Assembly: GCF_000005505.3 (NCBI RefSeq)
Contig: NC_016134.3
Coordinates: forward strand, 5,766,001 to 5,830,000
From: Brachypodium distachyon
Lineage: Eukaryota; Streptophyta; Magnoliopsida; Poales; Poaceae
DNA length: 64,000 nucleotides
Reading direction: 5' to 3'
Shown here: in pieces, positions 22,540-33,564 of the stretch
Numbering within the stretch: position 1 is the stretch's first letter
Layout: each line of letters opens with the position of its first letter
The notes under the pieces: model-generated
What the model was told of the DNA's origin: nothing
The model's input: only the letters and a program-made list of their open reading frames with translations
Database searches by the model: none
Translations under genes and position numbers: made by a program

Positions 22540-23609
22540 TTCTTTTGCTCTGCATGCAAGCTGCTGTAGAAGATGAAAATTCATGTATCTGGTAATGTGT
22601 TGGACGGCCGCACGAATCTTGATGCCGGTGAAGGGTCGATAAAACTCCGATAGGTCCCGGCTCCGGTTAAAATATCGCTTTATCCAGTGCGTTGCTCGAG
22701 CATCCCCTTTAATACAATGTATGGAACACCCTCAGACTTAGCAGAAAAGAAAGAACTTCAGTTTTATGATATACTACCAAGGGTGAAAGTAGATAAGGAT
22801 AACTATCGACCAAATCCGCCGACGTTATAGAATACCAGAAGAAAATTACTATCCGATCATACACATGTATCGGATACTGTGCAACTTATTCGAATACGGT
22901 ATAGGATATGGTATAGATCGTGCGGATACCGAATTATCCAAAATTATAGTCTGATATCAGTCTGTATTTCCCTTCCCAAGTATGCTAACAATTCGGTCAT
23001 TATCCGGTTTTACAATGCAATACATGCCACCATGCAATGCAAGCCGAACCCCAAACTCGCTCGGAGATCCTAATTAACCTCCCAAGCAGCTAGACACAAC
23101 TCTCTACTGAGTGCCGCCCGATCCCTAATTCAGGTCCGACTATGGCGGCCACAGCACATACAATGACAACGCCTGCAGGACGATGGCGGCGAACCGCAGC
23201 AGTGGCGGCGCCTGCAACGACGTTTCACGCGGTCACGCCTCCTCACATGTCCGGCCACCGCGCCATTCATGGATCCTCCGGCCACCGCCCTCTTTCTGCT
23301 ACCGCCGACCACTGCTGAACGAGCTGTCACCCGCGAAATTGGTGAAGTCGTCAAAGCGCGCGGATCCGAGTGCCTCCCAAGCCCACGATAACAAAAAGAT
23401 GCAAAGCCTAACTCTGTTATGTAAAAGCAAACCAAATAACCAATGACGCAACCTCCGCAGAATCTGATTTCATCTGCCTCTGCTACACTTGCCAAATGCC
23501 TACGGTCCAAAACCAACTACAAAAAGAAATTATCTGATGGATTAACGTTTTGTGCTAACTTAATAAAAAATGGACGACATTTTTTATGAATCGGAGGAAG
23601 TACTTCACA

Positions 23610-23610
<1 letters not shown>
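22540..23610. other. Intergenic, with GC-rich segment
   Basis: 22860-22960 has repeats of a GGATA/TCGGATAC word. 23100-23450 is GC-rich with open frames on both strands and no recognisable domain. A half-MITE end with CGGAGGAAGTA occurs at 23591-23601. Confidence 0.35.
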
Positions 23611-24989
<1,379 letters not shown>

Positions 24990-25000
<11 letters not shown>

Positions 25001-25780
25001 TAGGTCACCAAGGTACCTTTCTTTTCAGAAATGCAATGTGTACTTTGAAAAGAAAGGTATACCTTGGTGATTTAGATCAAAAGTAAGCTATACCTTGGTG
25101 ATTTAGATCCCCGATTCTCCGTTTTCAACACCAACGGATTGCATGGTTGTCTTGGTGGCAGGACGAGAGACGGAGCATCATGCTTCTAGGTATGCTGACC
25201 TAGTCAATGAAATTTGTGAGCTGTTGAAGAATGGTAAAAGTTTTTTTTTGTGAAAGGGGAAAGATCTCAGAATAAGGTTAGTCATGTGCTAGCTAGCTTT
25301 GACGGGTTGAGCACGGTGGTCTGTAGGTTCTGTTCCACCACGTGTGGTGGATGTAGTACTCCGAGATTGTACTGGGTGTTCATCTTAATATACATCATCT
25401 TCGACTTGAAAAAAAAAAGTTTTATTGCATTTGAAATTTTGAGCGATCGATGTTCTATCACCGGTACTTGTTCTTTGAGGTCTTACAGATTATTATGTTT
25501 AATTTGAAACCGAGAGATTCTATCCAGATCTAACATTAATAGTTTTTGTTTCTTTGGAGACGACTAAAGTGTCTCGGTCGATAAACATTTACTACCGTAC
25601 AGTTTATTGTCCGTCTAGCTTTTGGACGTCAAAGTTAGCTCCCTCTAGGTGGATAAACATTTATTACCGTACAGTCTAGCAAAACTTTTAGGCGTTAAAA
25701 TTAGCCCCCTGCTTTATTCGTTCTTGGGTCCGCCGCTGGACGGTATCATGAACAGTATGATTAAATATAAGATCGATTAG
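24990..25780. repeat. Intergenic with short tandem repeats
   Basis: 24985-25110 holds three copies of AAGTAAGCTATACCTTGGTG or variants. 25580-25720 holds a 72-bp-period pair built on GATAAACATTTA(C/T)TACCGT. No gene is seen. The segment ends just past the 3' end of the formiminotransferase gene. Confidence 0.55.
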
Positions 25781-25813
25781 TCAACAATTATGTTTTTAAG
25801 GAGAAAATCGTCC

Positions 25814-26821
25814 TTAAGCCTGATCTTGATCTCGAGCCTTGTGCAAAGAGTAGTACATCTCGATGATCTTGTGCCGGGAGAAATCCGTGAAATATCCTTT
25901 CCCAACAGCGAACCCTTCTTCCTCGGCGAGCCGCTCCACCATGCTCTGCACTTCCTCTGCTCCCACCCTCCCCGGATCCAGCAGGTTACACGCCACCTCC
26001 GCGGCGCCATTGCCGTGCGCGAGCCCCATGGCCTGGACGGACGGGAGCCCGCCGCCGCGCTCGCTGATGCGGCGCGCCAACCGCCGGACGGCCTCCACGT
26101 CGCCGGTGCGCGCCGGCACGTTGTAGTTGTCCACCCACCCCGTCGCCCCCATGACCAGCACGCCCTTGGACGCCGACGGCGTGCCCGGGCCGGCGTCCGG
26201 CGCCACGGGAAGCTCGGCGGACAGTGGCACCCCGCGCCATTGACCGTCGCGTGGGGAGTGGAAGTAGCCGAGCTGCCTTCTGATGGCCGCCAGCGTCCGG
26301 CCTTCCCGGTGCGCCGCGCCGTACAGGTACGTGGGGACTGCGATGCCATTTTTGCAGCCCACGCAAGAAGAATCTTAGGTTTCGGAAGAAATTGGGGGGA
26401 AAAGAAGAAATCCAGAAATCGATTGGATCGGATTGGGGTAACCTTGGAGATTGTCCCCGATGTCGGCGGCGGCGGCGGCGGCGAGGTCGGCGACCAGGCG
26501 GAGGGAGGAGGCGGCGGCGTCGAGGGGGTGGAAGCAGACGTGGTCGACGGCGCCGAGGCGCGGGTGCGCGCCGGCGTGGGAGCGGAGATCGATGGCGTCC
26601 AGCGCGGCGCCGACCATGCCGACCACGGCGCGACGCAGCGGAGAGGAGGCGTCGGCGACGAGCGTGTAGCCGACCCGGTTGTAGGCGTCGTCGGCGAAGC
26701 GGTTGACGAGGACGACGGCCGGGTGGTGCCGCCGCGCGGCCTGCTCCACGGCCCGCAGCGCCGCCGCGCTCCGGCTCTCCGAGACGTAGAGCTTGCAGCA
26801 CGCCAGCATCGGCCTCAGCAT
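25814..26821 (-). CDS. Formiminotransferase-domain protein (FTCD-like, FT domain only)
   Basis: Two exons, 26821-26443 and 26337-25814, join in phase (CAAG^GT .. GCAG^TC; intron 105 bp) to give 300 aa. The protein reads MLRPMLACCKLYVSESR, VGYTLVADAS, HAGAHPRLGAVDHVCFHPL, YLYGAAHREGRTLAAIRRQL, VLVMGATGWVDNYNVPARTG and LPSVQAMGLAHGNGAAEVAC, ending in KGYFTDFSRHKIIEMYYSL. This matches the plant formimidoyltransferase-cyclodeaminase-like family. In animals the FT domain moves a formimino group from glutamate to tetrahydrofolate; here the cyclodeaminase domain is absent, as in other plant members, so the plant substrate is not certain. The conserved His-Pro-Arg is kept, preceded by Ala where many members have Thr. 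GC is very high. Other frames with long ORFs are shadows. Confidence 0.9.
26338..26442 (-). other. Intron of the formiminotransferase gene
   Basis: The minus strand begins GTTACCCC and ends GCATCGCAG. It restores the Q-V-P-T-Y-L-Y continuity typical of the family. Confidence 0.85.
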
Positions 26822-27003
26822 CCTCGTGTGCAGCTTCCAAGAACAAGAGGAAAACTAATTTCCGTAGCACAAGGAAAGGAAAGAAGTCGAGGAGATGAGC
26901 TTGTGCCTTGTGGACAGAATTGAAGAGAAGAAGCGTCCGTCGTCTCAGCCTGTGAGCCACACGTACACGCACAAAATTGGATTGGATGCCACCAAACGAA
27001 TAT

Positions 27004-27210
27004 GAAATTGAACAAAGGAAAGGCTCTCCATCAGCATCAAGGAGCACGAGGAGAACCTGGGGACGCTCGGCGAGGAGAACCTGGCGAAGGTAGCAGCGGC
27101 CGTCCTACCTCCATGCGCCGAGCAGGTGGAGAAGGGGGACGAGATGACCAACGGGCAACGGCTGTCGGAGTCCCCGCGGCTGCTGGATACGTCCTGGAAG
27201 TAGATCAGGA
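27004..27210 (+). pseudogene. Unidentified coding fragment
   Basis: One frame reads SISIKEHEENLGTLGEENLA followed by a segment with PPCAEQVEKGDEMTNGQRL and LDTSWK before a TAG. It is charged and helical, with coding-like GC and no start. It ends at the target duplication of the adjacent Mutator-like element and may be the 3' end of an otherwise lost gene. No family is recognised. Confidence 0.35.
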
Positions 27211-27219
27211 AATTGAAAA

Positions 27220-28114
27220 GAGTAAATTAAAAAAAAACCACCGCATTGCATGCTATGTTTCGTACCGGTCCATTTTTTGTAACCGCTCGCTCTTTAGCAA
27301 CTAAACATGAAACTAACATGAAACTGACAAAGCGGGCCCACCTGTCGGGTCTAGCTGGCGCAGACGTGGCACAGACGTGGAAGGTTTCTCTCGAGCAGCC
27401 TGCCTCCCGGTGCTTTGATTTCGTGGTTGTCTTCCCCAACTCCGGCGAGCCCTCAGCTGCAGCCAGCCTTTTCCCGAGCGCCGCCTGAGGCCGCGCCCCG
27501 CGTGCCGCGGCCCTCTCCCTCGCACGGCGCCCGCACGCTCACCCGCGCATCGCCCCGAGCGCCGCCCGCGCCCTCCCCCGCGTGCCGCCGCCCTCTCCGC
27601 CGCACGTGAGGTCGCGCGCGTCGTCTGCTGTAGCTCCGCACGCACCCGCGAGCCGCCGCCGCTCTGCAGGCCGCCCTTAGCCGTCGGCTCTGCTCCTTGC
27701 TCGAGTCCACAGACGCAGCGGCGTAACCTCGCGTTCTCGGTCTCGAGGGGGGGGCATGGCGTCCGGGCACCACCTAGTTCGTTGCGAACGGTTGCTGCGT
27801 GGATGCGCTGCTGCACGGCGAAGCTTGCCATGGTGCACGTGCTGTCGAGTACAAGTACGTGCGGACCTGCTCGTTGGCAGCGGCGGCGGCTGCTAGGCCT
27901 GGGACGCAGCCCGTGCTGGCTACAGCCACGCTGTCTCTCGCTGCCACGCTGGCACCCAATGTAGACCCACAGGTGGGCCCGCCCCTGTCAGTTTCATGCT
28001 TAGTCGCTGGCGAGCGAGCGGTTGAGTAAATCCGGTGGGTTTTAGTAACAAAAACGTAAACCGGTACCAATATGAAACCCGAACCGCAATGTGGTGATTT
28101 TTTGTAATTTACTC
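27220..28114. mobile_element. Non-autonomous Mutator-like element (Pack-MULE candidate)
   Basis: The left end GAGTAAATTAAAAAAAAACC and the right end, inverted, GAGTAAATTACAAAAAATCA start TIRs that continue about 110-130 bp with indels, sharing ACCGCTCGCTC, CATGAAACTGACA and GGGCCCACCTGT. Nine-base flanks AATTGAAAA (27211-27219) and AATTAAAAA (28115-28123) differ at one position, as expected for an aged 9-bp MULE duplication. The 895-bp element has a very GC-rich middle (27450-27960) with Pro/Arg/Ala-coding frames on both strands, which suggests captured genic sequence. No transposase is present. Confidence 0.8.
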
Positions 28115-28930
28115 AATTAAAAATTGGCAGAGGAACAGGGGAATCGGGACAGAGTGAGGAGTAACAAGAACAACAGACAACTAAGGGAGAGCGGTGGGCC
28201 GGCTATTTGGGGTTGGAGATCGTGCGTCGTGGTGTCTGGGCTCGGGAGGGGCGGACCGGGGCGGCTAGGATCATGGGAGGGGCCAGATAAATTAGGGTCG
28301 GGATTTTATTTGGAAGTAAGATGGGTTGGGCTAATTTTGGTGGGCTAGGCTATATAATCCATCATAGTCTTGAAACAAGTGACGGAGAGAGTATAATAAT
28401 TCGGTTACTTCGGGTATTTTCGGTTAACCGAGATCCTAAGACCGTTTTTGAACGGTTTTTCGATCTAATCCGCTTCGGTTTTCAGTTTTTTGGTGATCGG
28501 TTTCTCGGTTTTCTCTGATATAATGTTGTTTTCTCTGATCGTGCTTGGCTGACCATTTATTTTCGTTCACACCATTTGTGCACGGTTGCCCGTGATATAA
28601 TGTTCATAGTAATAGTAATCTCTGATCATGCTTGGCGAATCCTATGTTGTTTTCCCAATGTTTGCAACACGTGAATATCATTGTGGAATGCACACCCATG
28701 CTACATGGAATTGAGCGCCAAATCGTCGGCGGGTAAAACACCCGAGGGATGGGCCGAATGGCACGATATTATTATGCACATAGCCCCCTGTCTTTTCGTT
28801 TTGCTCAATAAGAATCTCTTCTCTCTCTCTCTGACCACACACGCGAAGTTAAACCCGGTGACTTCAAGGACTTTCTTAAGTTGATTCTTTTAGTTCAGTT
28901 GGTTTTTTGAGGATAAGTATGGCTTCTAAA
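28115..28930. other. Intergenic, unclassified
   Basis: 28400-28520 is rich in CGGTT(T/A) words. No coding or transposon-end signal is evident. The stretch lies between the two Mutator-like elements. Confidence 0.35.
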
Positions 28931-28940
28931 TTAAATACTC

Positions 28941-29971
28941 AAGTTAATTCTAATTTTTAGCCCCAAATTCCAATTTTTTGACAGTTTTTATCCTATTTAG
29001 TGAGATTTTCGTTTTTTTACCCCATTAACAAAACTTATTACCCCAATTTAGATTTTGGCTGAAATCCCGTTTTTTCCTGACAGTTTGACCCCACACGCAG
29101 GCCAACGTGGCGTGCCAACTAGGATGCCCATGTGGAGCTAACCGGTCCACACCCTGAACTGAACCGGTTCAGCCCCAGAACCCTACCGGTCCACCCAGCC
29201 AGAACGCCCGCAAGGCTAGATCTCACCCCCACCGTCCCTTCTCCAGTTCTCCTGGTCCTGGCCTGGTCGAGCCAAAAGAGACTCCACTGACCGAGTTTCC
29301 TCCCGCACCTGTGTGAGGAAACAGAGGAGAACAAGCAGGTATACGCTCCGTCCAACGTGCACCCGTGGGAAGAAACAGAGGAGAACAAGCAGGTGGTCAA
29401 GATGGGTAGGAAGCTGCGGAAGTTGAAGGAGCTTCGCAGGTTGAGGCAGTCTGTTGTGATGATTGTCCGAGTCGTTGGAGTCATGGCTCTAGCAGTAGCA
29501 ATTGCTGTCGCTGTGTGTGTGTGTGGTTCAAGTGGATGGCCTGCATTATGCTAGTAGCTTGTAAAGCTTTAGAAGGAGGAACGGTGGGCTCTGGCATTGC
29601 GGGAGTTGATGGATTGATAGGTGCGGGACACTGGTTTGACTCGGCCAGGAGAAGGAGGAACGGTGGGGCTCTGGCATTGCGGGCGTTGCGGATTGTGGAG
29701 AGGTCAGATCGGTTCAGTTCAGTGGGTGGGAGGCACCGGTTCAGTTCACTGGCTGGACCAGTTCGGTCCACTTCGGTCTCCTAGTTGGCACGCCATGTAG
29801 GCCTGCAAGTGGGTCCCAACTATAAAAAATAAAGAGATTCCGGCTAAACCGTAAAATGGGGTAATTTCTGGCACAAGTTTTGTTAAATGGGGTAAAAAAA
29901 TGAAAATCTCACTAAATGGGGTAAAAGCTGTCAAAAAACTGAAACTTGAGGCTAAAAAGTGGAATTCACTC
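28941..29971. mobile_element. Non-autonomous Mutator-like element with ~185-bp TIRs
   Basis: 28941-29126 and 29780-29971 are inverted copies sharing TTTAGTGAGATTTTC, TTTTTTACCCCATT, ACAAAACTT and TGGCGTGCCAACTAGG. Flanking nonamers TAAATACTC (28932-28940) and TAAATCCTC (29972-29980) match 8 of 9. Inside are short duplications (GAAACAGAGGAGAACAAGCA at about 29320 and 29374; GGAACGGTGGG..CTCTGGCATTGCGGG twice) and a small frame at 29357-29554 with a basic helix and hydrophobic segment. CCGGTTCAG-type words cluster on both inner flanks. No transposase is present. Confidence 0.8.
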
Positions 29972-29977
29972 TAAATC

Positions 29978-30090
29978 CTCGCTCCGACCCATATTACTTA
30001 TCGAAATATTACATGTATCTAGACGCTTTTTAAACATAGATACATCCATATTTGCGCAAATTTGAGACAAGTAATATGGATCGGAGGGAG
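29978..30090. mobile_element. Stowaway-type MITE hit by the MULE
   Basis: The body reads CGACCCATATTACTTATCGA to ..AAGTAATATGGATCGGAGGGAG, with TA at 30091-30092. The left terminus overlaps the MULE's right duplication by three bases, and the left duplication TAAATACTC preserves the original TA plus CTC. The MITE was therefore present first. Confidence 0.8.
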
Positions 30091-30092
30091 TA

Positions 30093-33000
30093 ACCGTCTC
30101 ATAATGATTTGAAGTAATACAACGGCAAGAATTATGGAACAAAGGGAGTACATGACAACATTTCCATTGGTGTCTTTAGTAGATATTTTGTGCTCATGTT
30201 AAAAGGTAGTAGAATCCAAAGAAAAGTAAAGTATTTTGTACTGAAGTTAGTATGCAACATCATCCAAAAGAACAGGGATTATGTACTCACGGTAATTTAG
30301 ACCCGAGGATACGTGCATTTCAAACTAAATACTTATCACATAGATAAATTGTACCATTTCCATTCGTGCCCTCAATAAGTATTTTGTAGTGATGTTAGTA
30401 TAATATCGAAAGAAGGGTAAAGTCTATTGTTTATACTTGTAATGTGCATCAATATATTTTTGCAAATACAACGGTGTTTTTTAATGTGGCTGTCGGAAGG
30501 GGGAGGGGTACTCTGCCAAAAAAAATATCTTCAAGATTTCCCAAAATTTATGGTGCTGATTAAATACTATAAATAATTCCCTAAGCTGGCATATGCTGGC
30601 AAGATAGCTGTGAAAAACGCGTTGCTCTCTTTGATACTAGCATGTGACTACAATTCCCAGCAAAGTTGTTTCCACTTTCATTCCCCTCGCGATTGGCAGG
30701 GGCGGACACCTATAGCCTGCCCTTGGTTGCAGCGACACTCACATTACTTGTGGCATAGGGAAATAGCTGGAGGAGGTGATAGGTGTGGAAGCATTGGGGT
30801 GGGCAACCATGATGGTGCGAAGCTTCATCAGGATCGAAGGCGATCTGAAAGGATCTGGCGGTGATTGATGGAGATCGTCATGTGGCAAGCTATTTCATCC
30901 TACGCCAGATCTGGATCGTCATATGGCAATCGTCTCCTCTTGGATAGGTTCCTGGTATGCACATCTTCTCCCATGTGCTCTCTTACATGTTATTTTGGCC
31001 ATCGTTGAGGCTTCTCTGTTTTGTCAATATCGACGATCGCTTTGGAGGTAGTCGTGGCCACCGACATACCCTCTAGGCAGATCTGATGAGCGGTGTTGAC
31101 GGCAATCGAACATGGCGGTGGTAGACCATGACATGGTGCAACCATCTAGTCATCTCGCTATATCTGGAGCTAGCCTTTTTGGCCACCGACGATCGCTTTC
31201 AAGGTAGCCGTTTTGGCCGCCAACATATCCTCTAGGTAGATCTGATGGGCGGTGTTGACATCAATTGGACATGGCGATGGTGGACCACAACATGGTCTAG
31301 TCATCTGGTCATCTCACTATATGCAGCAACGTGGCGTGTTGATGGTTCGGTTGACAACTTTCGTATTAGATATCCAGGAAGAAAAGGTGGATTTGGCTAT
31401 TAGCTAGATCTAGCAACGACGGTGTTTTGCATCGTCCTTTTGAACGTGTTGCTATAGAGCATAGATACATGTTGCCTGGCGTGAAAACCCAGACATGGTC
31501 CTAATGGGTCGATTTGATGATTATGCGAGTCTTAACGCTTGGTGGAGGCATAAGTTTGATGATTAATTGTGGTTCTCTACCCCCTAATCGCTGCATATAG
31601 ATGTTGTGCCCCGGAACTCAGGCGGACCAAGAAGTGTCAGAAAGGATTCGTGTAGCTTTCTGATACCTGGGAGAAATTCTGGTTAGCACCCCTTGAAACA
31701 CAATGGTGCTTATCAGCAAAATTTCCTCTCAACCTAAAACAACGATATATTTAACATTTAGATCTGGACAACAAGGTTTGTAGGTATGCATTGGGTCCTC
31801 TCATGGGACTTTCGACGTCCTTATTTCCTAGGACTCAAAGTGATTATCATCACAAATAATATAGAAAAAAATAGAAATGTTTATCTTTGGTCCTTTTATT
31901 TTTGGGTGTCATAGATGCCCGACAAACGCCAATAGATGGTACTAATCCTTATCATACACTTAACACAAGTATTAGTCGTTTATTCGATTGATCATAATTA
32001 CCAAAACCCACTTAGGGGGCCTAGATATGCTTTCAGTTGCGCGGACACATTCTCTTGTTATCCCCCGTTGTATGGTTTGCATGGGACTCTTTGTTGGCTC
32101 GTATTGTGCCCATTATTATGAAAACATTATATTTTTTATCATTTTGGTGCCCTGCTTGATTTCAAAGGTACATTTTGTTTTCTAACTTTTACTTACCTAT
32201 TTATAGCTATTCGTGTTTTCCTACATATTTTACCAATTGGCATGTAGGTTCATCAGAAACTGTTGATTTTTCAACTTCTACTTGATTTTTGACAGTTATT
32301 TTGCACGATGAATAAGTGATTGGTGTTCCATGTAATTTCTTTTTCCCATAAATCCAAATTTCGAGATAAGCGCTATGTAACAGAGCGCCACTTGGAGGCC
32401 ACACATGCACACAAGGCCCACCACGAGCATGGGGTGATTGACCTAGCTGCCTAGAGCCTAGCCGTCTCGCTATGCAGTTGCTTCACGGCGAGGGCGGACA
32501 ATAACTAATGGCGCCTCTCCTCCTCTTCTCTTCTGTTCCTCCGTCGCAACCGGCGTGTTGCTCTCCCCACAGCGTCGCTTGGGGTACGTTGTTGCGTTGC
32601 TGGTAGTAACCTCGCCAGCCAAGCATCCAGAAGCAGACACCTGCAAGACAAGCTTGGGTTTGACTTTCAGTTCAGTACACCTGCATCTCTAACTCTGAGA
32701 AACTACAAAGCTTGGCCATCAGACGAATTAGGGTACAGAGAAAATGCCGACTCATATTCAAGTTTTCGCCACTGTTGCATCTTGCTATTCCTGCTGAACC
32801 ACGATCTTGTACACTGTACACAGATTAGAAGCTAATTAAACTATTTGATTATTTCCTGCATCACATCAACACCATAACATTCCATGGGCTAAAATTAAGC
32901 TCTTCCTGAAGGCCCATCTTGCAGGTGATGCACTCAACCCCGTGTGGCATGCAGGCTGTTGTGGTTGAGAGTTGAGACCACTGGCCTTTGGACATTTAGT

Positions 33001-33340
33001 TCAAGCCTTTTAAGACATGGTTATTAATTTGGCACCAAACCTACTCTGAGCGGCCATCCGTTCATTGCTATGCTGGCGAACACCTTGCTCAAATGAACTT
33101 GGGCATTGAACTTCTTCCTGCATTGTTAGTCACCATGCATGGTTTTTTTCTTAAAAGAGGACCATGGACTGAAAGACAAAATCACCATAAGTTCACACAT
33201 AGTTGATTGGTCAGGCAATTCATCACATTTTGCTGTGATAATGACAACCTTAAAAAGTGATTGCACCTTGACCTGAGCACCCGCATTGTTATATATATGA
33301 GGCATGCTTCAGTACACCCCTGCTTCCCAAACTCAAAAAG
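30093..33340. other. Intergenic, decayed repeats
   Basis: 31035-31326 is a tandem duplication with a 156-bp period (GATCGCTTT.., GATCTGATG(A/G)GCGGTGTTGAC). 31950-32190 has a block with CCACTTAGGGGGCCTAGAT that looks retrotransposon-derived. Nothing coding is supported, and 32200-33340 shows no assignable structure. Confidence 0.35.
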
Positions 33341-33344
33341 GGTA

Positions 33345-33560
33345 TTATAGACTTTGGTACACCGCAGGCTAGCTCCCTCCTTGCAACGGCGCAACCGCCT
33401 CCCTCCTCCAGTTCACCGACAGCTCCGTCCTCAACCACCGCTCCTCCTCGCAGCTTTGCTCTCCCTCCTCAGCTGCCGCCTCCCTCCTCGTGGTGTGCAG
33501 ACGCCTTCCTCCTCCAGTGTCTTCGCAGCTTGCTCGATTCTCCATCAAGTTTACTAAAAA
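33345..33560 (+). other. CT-rich leader-like segment before the inverted-repeat array
   Basis: Repeated CTCCCTCCT, CCGCCTCCCTCCTC and CGCAGCTTGCTC words suggest a 5' UTR or first-exon composition directly upstream of the array. No TATA or start is assigned. Confidence 0.3.
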
Positions 33561-33564
33561 AATC

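Noticed and set aside
23130..23516. 128-codon minus-strand ORF
   Set aside because: Arg/Cys-rich composition with equal openness on the other strand. No recognised domain.
25986..27047. 353-codon minus-strand ORF and 377-codon plus-strand ORF
   Set aside because: They are shadows of the high-GC formiminotransferase exons.
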